Assembly: GCA_028023455.1 (NCBI GenBank)
Contig: JAQFVV010000564.1
Coordinates: 186,001 to 250,000 of the forward strand
Source of the DNA: Epiperipatus broadwayi
Lineage: Eukaryota; Onychophora; Udeonychophora; Euonychophora; Peripatidae
DNA: 64,000 bases
Direction of reading: 5' to 3'
Under the pieces are notes generated by a model, which was given only the letters and a program-made list of their open reading frames with translations, searched no databases and had not been told where the DNA came from. Numbering within the stretch: position 1 is the first letter of the stretch; each line of letters starts with the position of its first letter. Shown here piece by piece: positions 11,454-23,789 of this stretch. A program made the translations under genes and the position numbers.

Positions 11454-11800
11454 ATGCATATACTTTGGAGTAAAAAGAGGTCATACTGTGCTCATTCTGA
11501 GGGTCTATTTGGCCAAAAAATTAATTACACAATTAGACCTTCCTGCCTATTCATCTCAACTCTGTGTGATTTTTGGTTATTTTCAAAAATTAAAAATTGT
11601 GCTGAAAGGGTGGTTTCTACTATAACTGATATCCAAAAGAATGTGAGACAGCTGCTTGACAGTATTCCTGAAAATGAGTTCCAGATGTGCTTCCAGAAAT
11701 GGGAACACCATTATAATCTGTGTATAGATTCACAAGGGACTATTTTGAAAGTGACAGTAGCCATTAGTGTACATTTCCACATGTATATTTTATGAAGGTG
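11454..11800 (+). pseudogene. mariner-type transposase, 3' remnant
   Basis: An open stretch (113 codons) corresponds to the last third of a mariner transposase. Recognisable are a FGQKINYTI segment before the PYSPDLAP-type motif (here ruined), CDFWLFSKIKN, SIPENEFQMCFQKWEHHYNLCIDSQG, and a final DYFESD readable only one frame over. In the family this region supplies the third catalytic Asp (D34D triad). Here that motif has lost the Asp through substitutions and small gaps, and a 1-bp shift disrupts the C-terminus. The N-terminal HTH and the first two catalytic residues are not found upstream. It is a dead fragment; family call is secure, subfamily is not. Confidence 0.8.
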
Positions 11801-12034
11801 CATTTTGGGAATTAAACTGTCAGATTTTATATTACTGTATTTAAGATTACTGTATTTAATATTTCATATTACTGTATTTAAGATTTAATAATATCAAAAA
11901 CATTATTAAATTATACTTTATCTAACAATTGTACATTTAATGTGATATTAAAGACAGATAATAGAATTTGATGTTACTATACTGATATAATCTCATGTTT
12001 ATCAACATGATTAAATAAAAAGATAAAAACTATT
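11801..12034. other. Non-coding with short internal repeats
   Basis: ATTACTGTATTTAAGATT recurs at 11831, 11848 (partial) and 11869. Otherwise featureless and AT-rich. Confidence 0.35.
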
Positions 12035-12245
12035 TTAAGGCTAAGGCTTCTCTAACATTATTATGGACAAACAGTGAAGGAGAAGAAGACATTACTCATC
12101 AGGTTTGTCATTTGCTGTATGATTGGCAGTTTTTTTTAACTTTTATTTTACTCTCCACTAAGAATAATTAGATACCCATTTACTGATAATGTCGAATGAT
12201 TAACTGGATTGCCTATGAACCCATCTACTGAAAGAAAATTCTAAA
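12035..12245 (-). repeat. SINE family S2 copy
   Basis: The minus strand reads through the TCAGTAAATGGGTATCTAATTATT block, an AAAAAACTGCC block and the GAGAAGCCTTAGCC end. The same order is seen at 33200-33440 and 52730-53010. Non-coding. Confidence 0.5.
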
Positions 12246-12987
12246 TGTGACTGGAACTTTATTAATTAATTGGCATTAATTCAAATCTAAATTATGGAAT
12301 TGGTTATAGAAGCTTTTTCATTGCACAATACAAATTCCTTCTCAGTGCTATTAATATATTTTATTTCAACTTAAATCTGCCATTTTAATAGATTTTTTGA
12401 ATGTAAGATGTTACATTCATTCTCAATTTCAATGTAATGAATCACTTTATCTTCACAGTTTATTGCTAAATATGCATTATTAATAAATTAAACAGTAGTA
12501 AGTGTTTTTGAAAATTATATTTCTGTATTATTTCAGATTATACTTACAATTTTATACATATTTATGGCTTTTATTATCTAGATTTTAGTATGCTGGTATT
12601 TATTAAAATTAAATGAAGATAATGTCTAACAGAAATAATCATATGAAACACAGTCGTAATGAATCTTATGTTTAATAGAAACTATATAGGCTCTTTTCCA
12701 TTTCTTCAAACTAGTACCATTTTTTTTTTCTGTCAATATCATGTTTTAATTAGTAAAATTTGAATGAAAGATTGATTAAAATAATCACGGATTACAATTC
12801 AGATCTTTTGAGCTTATTGCTGTAAGAAACTTTCTTAAAGAACTATGTCAGTCAGGTAGTTAGTACCATTATTTATAGAATAAACAAATACATCGCTAAT
12901 ATAAGATTATATAAACACTGCATAAATGTAATTGCATATTATAAACTTAAATTAAATATTTAAAGTATGGTTATTTTTAAATAATTC
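12246..12987. other. AT-rich non-coding stretch
   Basis: Nothing recognisable as a gene or repeat. Confidence 0.35.
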
Positions 12988-13285
12988 TGAAGGATCCTGT
13001 GGTATAATAATAGTATATCTGCCTCATGACTATGAATTGGTTCAAATCCAGATTGAGTAAATCTTTTAACAATCTTAGATTTTTTTTCCAAGTAGCCAGT
13101 CTACATCATTTTAGTTGATCATCTAATACTTTATTTGCCAATAAAAAATGTTCTCCCACTCTTAATTAGAGGAGAAAACAAGAATGGAAAAATGCTCAAA
13201 CACCATCCAGCAATTCCACAAGTCTGTTCTTTTCTGTTCTTGTGCGATGTCTGATGGTGAGGCTATTATTATCATGTAAAAATCA
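12988..13285 (+). repeat. tRNA-derived SINE (family S2) with head
   Basis: The head has a B-box-like GGTTCAAATCC (about 13034) about 30 bases after an A-box-like TGTGGTATAATAATAGTA, the spacing of an RNA polymerase III promoter. It is followed by the AGCCAGTC block and the family body. This is the best-preserved S2 head in the window. It has no acceptor-stem pairing and is not a functional tRNA. Confidence 0.5.
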
Positions 13286-14552
13286 ATTATAAAAGTTCTG
13301 TGTACTCTTTAATTGGGGTAATTTTATTTACTTCAGTATTTGGATGTATCACAACAGAATATTATTAATAGTAAATCTCTATGAATTTATGTCACCTTTT
13401 TTGCTTAGAATATTATTTCAGTGAGCATAATATATACACATGCATATTCAACTGAATGTTATTTATTCATAACCTGTGAGGAGACTAGTTTACTCTATTA
13501 ATTGGATGTAGTCATGTTTATATGTTCATGTGCACATTCATATATATTCACACAATCATGTATAAAAACATATTTGTACACTCGATATAAACATGCTGTT
13601 AGGTATATATTTATATAAGTTGACATATATTTATATGTGTGTGTTCGCATGTTGTGAAAATGTTTATACACTATCATGTATTATTTACATAGCTTTTGTT
13701 ATCTTAGTGTTTATATATATACTGAGTCACGTATATACATATGTAATCATATATTCGTGTGTACATTGATATATATGCATTTCCTTATGCATGTATTCGA
13801 TTAGTAAAAAAAAAAAAAAGCGTGAATTTATAAAATTAGATTAACAGCTCATTTACAAAACGTCTAATTGTTATTCACAACAGAAGAAAAGCAGTTATCT
13901 GCTGTAACAAAGATAGACAGCTTTAGCTGTGAGAAATCACTTTTTAATTTTAAAAGAATCAGAGTTCGTACACCTGTAATTATAAAATAACATTACAAGG
14001 AAGACATATATATATATAAGTAATTACATTTTCTGCAAATGTTTTTCTTTTTTATAACCTTTAGACTAGTTTTTATTTAAATAAAAGCGAATATGAAATA
14101 TAAAACGAAAGAAGTTTTATTTATTTATTCAAAAGGTTTTAATTTCTTAATTCCATATACAATATATAAATATTTGTAAAAACAACCATATGTATAAGTA
14201 CTATATATTGTTTGGATTAAAGGCGTTTTAAAATGAAAATGATAAAATACATTAGTTTACTTATAAAGTTCAAATACAGGCTAACTAATGTAATAATTGG
14301 ATCGATAAACTTCACAGCATTAGTTATATTAATGTGATGCCTTTCAGTACTAAAGTAATCTAAACACAACAAAAAATGAAATATTGTAAAGCTAGAGAGA
14401 ATTGAATTAATATAGCCAATGCTATAATTTTTTTTCTAATAATTGCATATTAGTGTTCTACAGTTTGAAGTTTATATATTTGATTGGTTGTTTACAAAAG
14501 TATCAAAATGATTAGAATTAACTGTACCTTATAAATATAAATTTAAACCACT
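13286..14552. other. AT-rich non-coding stretch
   Basis: Contains ATATAT-rich runs (13540-13790) and a poly-A tract at 13807-13818. No gene seen. Confidence 0.35.
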
Positions 14553-14830
14553 AAACATACTATCATCATTTCTTATGCTTGGTCATAAGTGTTGTTAAAA
14601 CAGGCAAAACTCTCCATACAGTAGTGCCACTCATTGCAAGCCAGAGTAATCAATGGATGCCAGAAGGCTTGTGCATAAAATGCCTATCTAGTGCCTACTC
14701 ATCCAATATTGCCAGACTAGTTTTTAGCTTGTGGCTTTCGTCAGTGAGGAGCTTTGGATCTGAGAGCACTGCACCTAGATTACTGCACTGAGTGGCACTA
14801 CTGTATGGAGAGTTTTGCCTGTTTTTAAAT
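14553..14830 (-). repeat. Family A copy with inverted ends
   Basis: AAACAGGCAAAACTCTCCAT at about 14598 is repeated inverted as ATGGAGAGTTTTGCCTGTTT ending at about 14825. The inverted ends run for about 36 bases, to GTGCCACTCA, with no visible mismatch. Between them is a shortened family A unit with a mutated ribozyme region (CTGACGA for CTGATGA, AAAA for GAAA). A 70-codon open frame across it is incidental. Confidence 0.7.
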
Positions 14831-16164
14831 ATAAATTATAACCAATTTGAATAAGACTATGAATATCTTTGGGTTTTTATGTATGTTCAGATAAATATTA
14901 TTGTATTATTATTTATATAAGACTGTGGGCTATAAATGAAAAGATTCATTTTTTCATTTGCATTATAGATTATTTTGATATAGAGGGCATTACATTAATA
15001 TAACTAGCACTTATTTCTCTTATTATCTCAGAATATATATAATTTTATGTATGTAAATATATAGAATGATAATCTTCTAAATATCTTGAGACAATAAATA
15101 TTTAAATTTTTATATAAACTTTCTTAAGCAGATAGCAATAAGCATTTTCTAAAATATTTTTTTTCTGAAAGATTATATACTTCAAATTAAAGCCATTTAA
15201 TTGCATTTTGATTTAAAATCCATTATTTTTTTTTATTTCTCTAGTATACCTTATAGATATTAGCCAGTCAATGAAATTAATTGACTTTGCAATATCAAGC
15301 TTAAATATTAGTATTTGGCCTAAGAATTTTATCAACATAATTTTGTGTGATAAATCTGCCAGAAAGAGAAATTAAAGATGTCTGAAATAATATCTAATTG
15401 TTTCCCAAACTCAAGAACTTACTCCAGTATTCTGTAATGTAGATTGAATGATTTGATAGTAATAATCCAATTCCTGTCATTTTACTTAAACATTTTCCTT
15501 ATTAGAAACATTGTTTTATACCTTAGCTATTTATACAGCTTTTATTCCTACCATGGATTCCAAGTTATTGATATGAATTTTCAAACATTAATAAGATTTT
15601 GAGTATCAATAGATTTTCATGTCTAACTTTTACCTGAAAGTATATCACTAACTATATATATTTCTCTGTTCTTAGTTATAAGAAAATTTAATAGACAAAC
15701 TAGTTTGGTGATTAGTTTTGTCATTAGACTGATATCTATTGATTATTTACCCTTACATGGATAGTTCATGATAACAATGATGTGAAATAAAGTTTAAGCA
15801 TGAGAAGTCATTGTGTAATTTTGGTTTGTTGTACTCTTTTCTTGTCAAAAAACCCCAAATATGCCTACTTCATTATTGAGATCACTAAAATTGTTGCTTT
15901 CTAGATTCATTTGCATAAAATGAGTTTATAGCTATAATTCTTTGTTGGCAGTAGAATCCTCAAGAATGGCTGATAAAGTTGACAGTCTATTTCAATTAAT
16001 CTTTGTTTGGTTGGTTCTGGTAATGCAAGTCTTGCTAAAGTTTATAAAATTAACATTGTCTTTTAATTACCTTTCACTTTCATAAAGTTGTGTTTCTAAT
16101 TTTTTTGAAGATAAGTGTTGTCCTAGATTCATAGTTAACAATATGGTTTATGTTGTTTCTTTGT
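14831..16164. other. AT-rich non-coding stretch
   Basis: No gene or repeat that I can support. Confidence 0.35.
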
Positions 16165-16275
16165 ACAGTTTAGCATAGTTGTAGTATGATACATTCTAGA
16201 ATCAAAGATTTCTGAATTGAAGCTCAGCTCATCACCTTAGTATTTGAATGTCATATGACCTCCCTAAAAATTATC
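16165..16275 (+). repeat. SINE head fragment (family S3)
   Basis: TAGTATGATACATTCTAGAATC then GAAGCTCAGCTCATCA, ending ATGTCATATGACCTCC, parallels 55118-55205 in block order. The A-box-like part is weak. Non-coding. Confidence 0.35.
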
Positions 16276-16648
16276 ATTCAATTATTATTATTTTTGCTAA
16301 TATAGAAATCAATAATTAAATTCTTTTCATCTTTGTGGCATTAACTATGATATAATCCCCCCCCCTTTTTAATCACTAAAAAATAGAAAGATTCCCAGAA
16401 ATAAAAGCTATTTTGATTAAAATTTTAAAAATTCTATAAATATGATTAATTTGCATATTAAATGTTTAAAATTTTACTCAATTGCTTTATGATTACATTT
16501 ATATTCATTTTATAAAGCTTTATTATATTTTTGAACAAATATTTTTAGTTATTTCACATTCATTAGATATCACTCTCTCTGTGTATGTCTTGAGTTGTAC
16601 GTATTTATTTTAAATTGTATTATTTAATAAAACCCAGACTCCTAGAAT

Positions 16649-16706
16649 ATACAGATTAATTTCAATTCAGAATAGGATGTACAGATTAATTTCAATTCAG
16701 AATATT
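16649..16706. repeat. Tandem duplication, two 30-bp units
   Basis: ACAGATTAATTTCAATTCAG occurs at 16651 and again at 16681, identical and exactly 30 bp apart. It is a recent local duplication in non-coding DNA. Confidence 0.85.
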
Positions 16707-18423
16707 ATATTATATATCTGACATAGTCATTATACATCATATTAATAATATTTTGATGAAAGTTTTAGGATAGTCATAACAATTCCAAACTGTTGGAAAG
16801 CTTTATTGAATATATGCACAAATGGATTTATACTACAAATGTTTATAGCTAGTAGTTTCTTAAAAAATTGTAATAAAAAAATTGTATATTATTTTACATC
16901 ATTATGACATTTCTTATAGTCATCATATTACTACAGATACAAGAAAGTCCAAAGATCATAACATATTCTAGTATTTTATTGTGTTAGTAATTTGAAATTG
17001 TTTTAAGACATCAATCATACGCTCATACGCATACTGAATATGAACATAGATGAAACCCATTGAATACTATATTACATGATAAAGCTACATTGCAGTTAAC
17101 TGAAAAGATATTATGATTGAACTATATGTTAAATATACAAAAAGTTTGTTACAATAAAACAAATTTATCTTAACATAGAGATATGTATAACACAATTAGC
17201 TAGTTACCATTTAGTACTATTAACTATTATCTTTTAGATTAGATTTCCAGAATTCCGAATTCTTACTTAAAATAAAATTTCTAATCAACCATATTTTATG
17301 AAGATGTCTCTTCAAGATAGATTTTAAATCAAATGATAAGGTTTTTGCCTTGATAACTAGATAGAATCTAGAGGATGAGAAGATGGTCAATATATATATT
17401 GCATCATATTTATTCAATAAATCTTTTTTAAAAATCACTTTTTTTTTGCACTTTTTACAAAGTTTTGTATTCAATTAGTTGACAGTTTTGATTTACTGAT
17501 AGTCTTTATTCTCTTAAAAAGAAAGAATGTTACAACTCTTGAGAAAACAGCTTGAAAGCCAAAACTAACATTGAATCAAATAAAAAGCATTTGCAAAAGT
17601 CAAAGAAGAGAATTTTTTGAATTTTATGAATGAAATAATGTCATTATTAATCATAAGCTCATTTTCATTAGTAAGTTGTAAATACTATATAAAGTATTGC
17701 TATACAGTTTATGTTTTGCTTCTATGTCTTTCCAACTTAAGCAGTAACATTAAGTGGATTGAATGAGATAAATTTTTACAGATTATTGAAGACTTAACAA
17801 TAATTTCAGGTCCAAGAATGGGTCACTGTGGTAATTTGTTTCAGAAACGGAACTTAATCGTGATTCTGGCTTGCATAATTGTAATCAAACACAAAACATA
17901 AAATCATAAATTATCTAATTGAGCAGCAGAATTAAAGAACTCATTAAAACCATGATTGCATAAGCTTTGATTGACATTTTTACAGATTTCTTTGCAATTT
18001 TATGAATAGTTAATTGACTTAAATTTTTAAAATAAAATCCATATAGTGATAAAATAAGTATCGAATACTAGATGTGTCATGCAATTACTAATTTAAAAAA
18101 GGCAATTAATGGTTTATTATAATTATTACCTATTCCTAAAGAATAATGTGCTAATAATAATTATTAATTTTTATTATATATATTGTAGACCTGTTTTTTA
18201 CTGGTTCTATTCTAAATTATTACATGAAAGGCATTTGTAGAAAAATTTTTACTTAATAAATTTTACGCTTTAGAAAAAACTTAATTGAATTTTAATTATA
18301 AAAAAATTACTTTAGTATTCTGACTGGTTTTAATTTTTTGTATTAGGGAAGAAAAGTCTTATGAAACATAAATAAGTCATTGTTGTAGGTATGTTGGTCT
18401 GTTTCTATTATCTTGCTGATTTG
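16707..18423. other. AT-rich non-coding stretch
   Basis: No gene recognised. The 84-codon minus-strand frame at 17220-17474 is Lys/Ile/Leu-rich without a known motif. Confidence 0.35.
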
Positions 18424-18680
18424 TTACATGTTTTTAGAAAAATTCAAACTTTATTCAGTTAGTATAGTGCAGATTATACTAGCAAGTCAATTCCAGTGTT
18501 TTTTTTTCTCAATTTCTTTATATGAATTCATGAAACATCTGGTTAATAAGTTGGTGGTATTTGGAAAAGTGTAAATAATGCTTGAAGTTGTCTAAACGTA
18601 TTTAACTAGATAATGAAATAATCCAACATATAAGTACAAGTAAAATGCCATTATTACAAAACTTTAGACCAATATCATAC
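18424..18680 (+). repeat. SINE family S1 fragment
   Basis: Starts with TGTTTTTAGAAAAATTCAAA, also found at about 38142, and ends with ACAAGTAAAATGCCATTATT, also found at about 50292 and 63093. The tRNA-like head is not clear in this copy. Confidence 0.4.
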
Positions 18681-20289
18681 TGTTGCTATTTATGTATATT
18701 TCAAATTAATCAAAATATTTTTTCTGTTATGTTGTACATATGATTAGTAAAATAATTTTGTTAGTGTTTAAAATTGGATAGTTCCCAAAATCTTTAACTT
18801 CAACTTTCACTCAGACACTCTTCATTTTTTAAATTGGCTTTCATTCAAGAATTTGAACTGACTATATAATTTTATTTTATTTAAACATACCATCATACAA
18901 TATTTGCTTTATATTCATTCTTGTGTTTGTTGTATAAGTTTTTATTTTTTTTAGTTGTAAATATTGTGAGTAAAGTTTTTTTAAGAAACAAAACAACAAA
19001 AAATGGAAACAAATTTTATATTACAAATGTATAAATATCTTATCATTTTAAAAATGCATTTAATCTGGTTCAGAATAAAATTAATAATGACTAAATAAAA
19101 ATTCATATGAAAATTTTTTTATTATTAAAAAAAATTATCTCCATATGACTATTTTCTCAATGTTAAATGATGTTTAAGCATCAAAGAGGTAGTCTGAGTG
19201 TAGCAGTTCTATTCACTTACACAAAATAAGGTTTTTGCTTCCTTCTTACTTTTACTTTCCTATACTAAGAGCTGATCCATGGGTTATGAATCCATTACTA
19301 TCATCCGTAGATCGAATCTTCCAGATATTATTGGAATTTTATTATGAGATAATTAATAAAGTCAAAACTTTAATTGTATATCTAATTAAATTTTGTATAG
19401 ATTTTTTTATGTTTATTTATTTAAAAAAAAATATTGCCAATATATTTATATTTATGTGTGAGTATATACATAAAACAATATGTCTAAATATATATATAAA
19501 AAACAGCAAAAAAAATTATATGAATAATTTTTTTGTATTGGTAGTGTTAGAAAGCAAAGAAGAAAAAAAGATTATAGGAGATGGGGTGTGTGTTTTTTTT
19601 CAACAGATTCTTTTTTGATGTAGTAAAATATAGTTAGATTTTTTTTTTATCTAGCAAATTATTCTGTTTAATGATTATAATACCCCAAGATATGTACGCA
19701 CTCATATTATTGATAGATCTATGCAGAGTAGAACCTGGATTTAAATGCAGACCAACCTTAAAAGTTGAACTTTTTTTACACGATCTAATCAGATTTAGGA
19801 TTTTTATTGAGAGAGTGAATCATAATCAGTTCATTGCCATCTCACTAAGTCTGGTGACTAATGTCTTTTGTATTATTTTCTATGAAAATCTATTGGAATG
19901 TTTACCTATATATTTATTAAAAATAAAATAAAAATATAGATGTGTGTAACAACTGGGATAGCACAAAGTATATAAAAAAAGTTGTGTCTTAACCTTTATT
20001 TAGAGATCTTAGGAAGATGGGAGAGAGCTTATTATGACAAGCCACTAAGTTAAAATAAATAAAATAGAGATAGTTTATGATTCCAGTATTGAAACTTTAA
20101 TAAATGAGATTTTATAAAATTGTTCAGTTTGAGCATTATATATAGGTAGAAAAAAACCAAAAAAATATATTTTCTTTAAAAACGTCTCTTGTCTTACTTT
20201 TTTTGAACTCTAAATAGTGGCATAAGCCTAAGTTTTTTTAATTTTATTATTAATTTATTTAACCATATTTTATTTTTCTAAGAAGAATC
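18681..20289. other. AT-rich non-coding stretch
   Basis: Holds open frames of 127 and 86 codons (19235-19618, 19671-19931). Both are Ile/Phe/Lys/Tyr-rich, with no domain and no Kozak or splice context I would trust. I regard both as chance. Confidence 0.35.
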
Positions 20290-20625
20290 CCAAAGTGCAG
20301 TAGTAGAGAATCTGAGTTCCATGTTCTAATTTAAATCTGCATTGAATGAACTTCATAATTTTTCAACATGCTTAGATTTCTTTAAAAATAGCCTATAATA
20401 TAACTAACTCATATAACTTCCACATTGATTGGTATATGGGTATTTAGACATTTTTAACTAGAGGGTAACAAAAAACATAGAAAACTGCTCAAATTATCTA
20501 TATCTAGCAACTGATGAGCCTGGTAAGTCCTGCCTTCTTCTTCACCATTCTCTTTGAGTACTTGTCGAAGAGGCTTTTGCTCTTCAATGAGCTATATAAA
20601 GATTTTTTTTAAACCAAATTTCATA
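20290..20625 (+). repeat. SINE copy: tRNA-like head and S2 3' half
   Basis: A head-like GTGCAGTAGTAGAGAATCTG at about 20297 is followed by a TTTAAATCTGC B-box-like part. The S2 3' half runs from AACTAGAGGGTAACA (20457) through GAGCCTGGTAAGTCCTGCCTT to TATATAAAGA. The 3' half matches 3237-3425. Confidence 0.4.
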
Positions 20626-21226
20626 AATGACTTATACAACATAGAGATTTTTTATTGATTTCTTAACTGTATTTAGAATGAATTTCTAATTTATTCTTCC
20701 AATATTTTTTCTTCTTTAATTTATATCCCATGTCATAAATTAAACTAAGTTTCATTTCTAATATAATGTTTTTTTGCTTTTATGACCTTACTGAAATATC
20801 TTCTAGTTAAATTGTATTATTGAATTATAATGTTATGCTCAAGTTATTGCAATTTGATTAATATATTTGTCCTTTATTGTTTTTTTTGTTTTTTTTTAGT
20901 TTGGGATTTTTTCCTTCTTTCTTCTCTTTTTTAGTGAAGATTTAAAAAAAAAAGCCTTTACTATATGTATACAGTATTCAGTATTTCTCCCAAGTATTGT
21001 TTAAAGTATCAGTGGCTAACTTTCAGAATTAAAACCTATTTTCAATTTTATAAGTACAAATATATTATAATAAGAAACCGGACTTTGCTATATTTTCTGA
21101 AACTCAATGAAGATTAAAGCTCGATTTCCTGTCACTGAAGGTATAATAAATATTAATATTAGGCTCACTTTTCTAAAACTCTCAATATAGTAAACCCATA
21201 TATGTTGCGATTTATACTATGAAATT
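20626..21226. other. AT-rich non-coding stretch
   Basis: No gene seen. Long poly-T tracts at 20879-20900. Confidence 0.35.
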
Positions 21227-21363
21227 AAAATTATTCTTCATGTATAAACTGTGATAAACAGAGTACACGGTACCGAAAACACTTGGCAAATAGTTTTTGT
21301 GGTTAATGCTTTTTGAATTTTTGCTACTCTGTTCATTACAGTTTATATGTGAAGAATAATTTT
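21227..21363. repeat. Hairpin with about 39-bp arms
   Basis: The left arm (21227-21265) and right arm (21325-21363) are inverted copies differing at a few positions. AAAATTATTCTTCA opens the left arm and TGAAGAATAATTTT closes the right, and both centre ends read AACAGAGTA / TACTCTGTT. The loop is 59 bp. It is probably a small fold-back element. Confidence 0.6.
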
Positions 21364-22682
21364 CATTATCTGACAGTTTTTGTATTATTTACTATGAAAT
21401 TAACTAAGAAATTTATTAATCTAATTTATTTTCTGATTTTGTGTTGCATATTTATAATTACAAATGTGTTGAACGTATTTATGCTTGGACAAATTAATTA
21501 ACCATTATTATTAACAGCCATCCATAAAACATTTTGATAATCCTAGTTTCAGAAAAAAGAAAAAGGCAAGGAAGAACAAAAAAGGAAAAATTTTTGTAAT
21601 AATTATGTGATGCAATCTATGTAACAAAAGTATATTCACATATTTCAATTCCTGGTATTTAATTTAATGTGTTTGTTTGACATCTTATAGTACTGACAAT
21701 ATCATCATATGATTTTTTTCATATACTTACTTATATTCTTCTCTTCTATTACAAGGAGATGGTATAGAGTCAGAAATAGGTCTAGAGATGGAGATTTTAT
21801 AGTGCTATATCATTTTCCATTGATTACCCAAGCTTATATTAGATGGTGCTGCAATAGCATGAAAAAAACTGCTGTTGTGATATTCTCTTTTAATCTCTTT
21901 TGCAATAAATGTTCCTTTCTAAAAAATTTCAATTCTTTACTTCATTTTAGTTTTCTATTTATTAAATTCTATCCCAGCATCTCATATCCAGAATTTTTAT
22001 GTGCCACTAAATGATAAAAAAAATTATGTCAATACTAATGATTTGTAGAATTAATACTTTAATTGAAGACAGACAACAATAACAGAATCCTTAAACATCA
22101 CTACTTTTACCAAAATCACACTTTTTCTTATTTTTGAAGCAGGTTGGATAAATTGTATCACTACTTTTATTTCTTATTTATTCTGTTTTTAATTTTTGAT
22201 AAAATTATAAATTTTTTTTTTTCAGCATGAAATTGAAGTAAATTTAATTCAAATGTTTTTTTTACTAATTCTTATTTTTTGAAATAGTCAGTTTTTCCTA
22301 ATTAATATATTCACTTGATTTAAACAAATAATACTTTTGTAGAATCTGTAATACAGAAGTTCACCAGGTGTTTTTGTTTTAATTATCCACTTTCAGGGGC
22401 CTCAATTATTTGTTTATATTCATTTTCTCAAAAATATTTTATTGAACATATGCTATTTATTAAATTTAAACAATATTAAGAAACTGAATTATAAGTCATT
22501 GTTAACTTTAAAAAAAATATTACTAAATGTTTTATAAATTCCATTCACAATATATAATTCACAATTTCTTTTATGAATATAATAAGTATGAATGTAAACA
22601 CATTGCAAACATTGTTGTCATTATTTGGCAGCATTTTATTATGTTTACCGTAATATTTTTATTGAGCTTGTATTTTAGTTTT
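21364..22682. other. AT-rich non-coding stretch
   Basis: A 101-codon frame at 21709-22014 has no recognised motif. Nothing else supported. Confidence 0.35.
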
Positions 22683-22816
22683 TTTTTTTGAGCTTAGATT
22701 GAAGATCATTAACAATGTTTTCAATTTCATTCTCATAGTTTTGTAGTAAAGTAGAGTTAAAAGGTGGCTGCTGGAGGGTTGCATTAGATCCTAAGATCTA
22801 GGTGCAGTGCTCTCAG

Positions 22817-22875
22817 ATCCAAGGCTCCTCACTGATGATGGCCACAAGCCAGAAACTAGTCTGGGGATATTGGAT
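22817..22875 (+). ncRNA. Type I hammerhead ribozyme, array unit 1
   Basis: CTGATGA is at 22832-22838. Stem II is TGGC/GCCA (22839-22842 with 22848-22851), loop CACAA. GAAA is at 22852-22855. Stem III is minimal: A-C against G-T around a TA loop. The cleavage position is C at 22861 within GTC. Inner stem I pairs TCCTCA (22826-22831) with TGGGGA (22862-22867), with one T/G wobble. Outer stem I pairs ATCC (22817-22820) with GGAT (22872-22875) across an internal loop. Every conserved core base of the hammerhead family is present. Such short stem III forms are known to act better as dimers, which a tandem array would provide. Confidence 0.8.
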
Positions 22876-23273
22876 GAGTAGGCACTAGATAGGGATTTTA
22901 TGCACAAGCCTTCTGGCATCCATTGATTACTCTGTTTGGCACAGGGTGGCACTACTGTATGGGGAGTTTTGCCTTTGTTTACAACAAATTATGTGCTAGT
23001 ATAGAGATGGTGATCATGTGATGTTTGATGGTTTAACACCAATCCTGCCTAATAGGATAGTGGTGGCTATGGTTGTTTAAGAGCCAAAGACACCAAAATG
23101 TATAGGTGCTGAATTGAGTTCAGACCCATATGACTATATAAGCTATTGAGCTTAGATTGAAGATATTAACAATGTTTTCAATTTCATTCTCATAGTTTTG
23201 TAGTAAAGTAGAGTTAAAAGGTGGCTGCTGGAGGGTTGCATTAGATCCTAAGATCTAGGTGCAGTGCTCTCAG

Positions 23274-23332
23274 ATCCAAGGCTCCTCACTGATGATGGCC
23301 ACAAGCCAGAAACTAGTCTGGGGATATTGGAT
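23274..23332 (+). ncRNA. Type I hammerhead ribozyme, array unit 2
   Basis: Identical to the first copy in all stems and core bases. CTGATGA starts at 23289 and the cleavage base is C at 23318, exactly 457 nt after the first site. Confidence 0.8.
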
Positions 23333-23730
23333 GAGTAGGCACTAGATAGGGATTTTATGCACAAGCCTTCTGGCATCCATTGATTACTCTGTTTGGCACA
23401 GGGTGGCACTACTGTATGGGGAGTTTTGCCTTTGTTTACAACAAATTATGTGCTAGTATAGAGATGGTGATCATGTGATGTTTGATGGTTTAACACCAAT
23501 CCTACCTAATAGGATAGTGGTGGCTATGGTTGTTTAAGAGCCAAAGACACCAAAATGTATAGGTGCTGAATTGAGTTCAGACCCATATGACTATATAAGC
23601 TATTGAGCTTAGATTGAAGATATTAACAATGTTTTCAATTTCATTCTCATAGTTTTGTTGTAAAGTAGAGTTAAAAGGTGGCTGCTGGAGGGTTGCATTA
23701 GATCCTAAGATCTAGGTGCAGTGCTCTCAG

Positions 23731-23789
23731 ATCCAAGGCTCCTCACTGATGATGGCCACAAGCCAGAAACTAGTCTGGGGATATTGGAT
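23731..23789 (+). ncRNA. Type I hammerhead ribozyme, array unit 3
   Basis: Identical core and stems again. CTGATGA starts at 23746 and the cleavage base is C at 23775, another 457 nt on. Cleavage at all three sites would free two monomers, 22862-23318 and 23319-23775. Confidence 0.8.

Noticed and set aside
19235-19931. Open frames of 127 and 86 codons as a possible gene
   Set aside because: Low-complexity Ile/Phe/Lys/Tyr text with no known motif. Such frames are expected by chance in DNA this AT-rich when stops happen to be missing.
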